Shown here piece after piece: positions 5,511 to 5,522 of a DNA stretch of 5,522 bases. The stretch comes from Candidatus Desantisbacteria bacterium CG2_30_40_21 (GTDB taxonomy: Bacteria; UBA9089; CG2-30-40-21): contig MNYI01000079.1 in assembly GCA_001873945.1 (NCBI GenBank), positions 1-5,522 on the forward strand, given 5' to 3'. Position numbers and translations under genes: made by a program. Position 1 is the stretch's first letter, and every line of letters begins with the position of its first letter. The notes beneath the pieces are model-generated. The model made no database searches. It saw nothing but the letters and a program-made list of their open reading frames with translations, and was not told where the DNA came from.

Positions 5511-5522
5511 GGGCGCTGTCCC

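Overview
The window reads as a chromosomal stretch from a diderm (Gram-negative type) bacterium. The main evidence is a large secreted protein with an OmpA/MotB-type peptidoglycan-binding domain. Base composition is moderate to AT-leaning. Short palindromic repeats crowd both edges, a pattern I associate with environmental or uncultured bacteria. Nothing here fixes the phylum, so I name none.

All supported genes lie on the minus strand; read in their own direction they run from high to low coordinates. 5336-5522 is intergenic and carries stacked GGGAAAATGGGG units, a perfect 28-bp inverted repeat and a probable tRNA promoter. 5246-5335 is tRNA-Ser(GGA) with an encoded CCA. Only 5 nt after the CCA lies a full-strength Shine-Dalgarno for a 1166-residue secreted multidomain protein (1722-5222). 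A 67-residue cysteine-rich DUF6485-like protein (1470-1673) follows 48 nt later with its own Shine-Dalgarno. A small gap (1374-1469) can fold into a three-way-junction shape. Next is a broken ABC-type solute-binding protein gene (290-1366), interrupted by one in-frame TAA. 1-289 has no gene and holds palindromic repeats.

The likely transcription unit is tRNA-Ser, then the OmpA-domain protein, then the DUF6485-like protein; no convincing terminator separates them. The large protein has, in order: signal peptide, unknown beta-rich domain, two carboxypeptidase-regulatory/PEGA-like beta domains, Pro/Ala linker, OmpA-like domain, tandemly duplicated Pro-rich linker, two copies of a 178-residue galactose-binding-like domain, a third Pro-rich linker and a helical C-terminus. 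I infer a peptidoglycan-anchored envelope protein with paired ligand-binding modules. No defence system, CRISPR array, intact transposase or complete novel system is visible. The points most worth following are the tRNA-mRNA junction, the architecture of the large protein, the broken and possibly chimeric binding protein, and the repeat elements.
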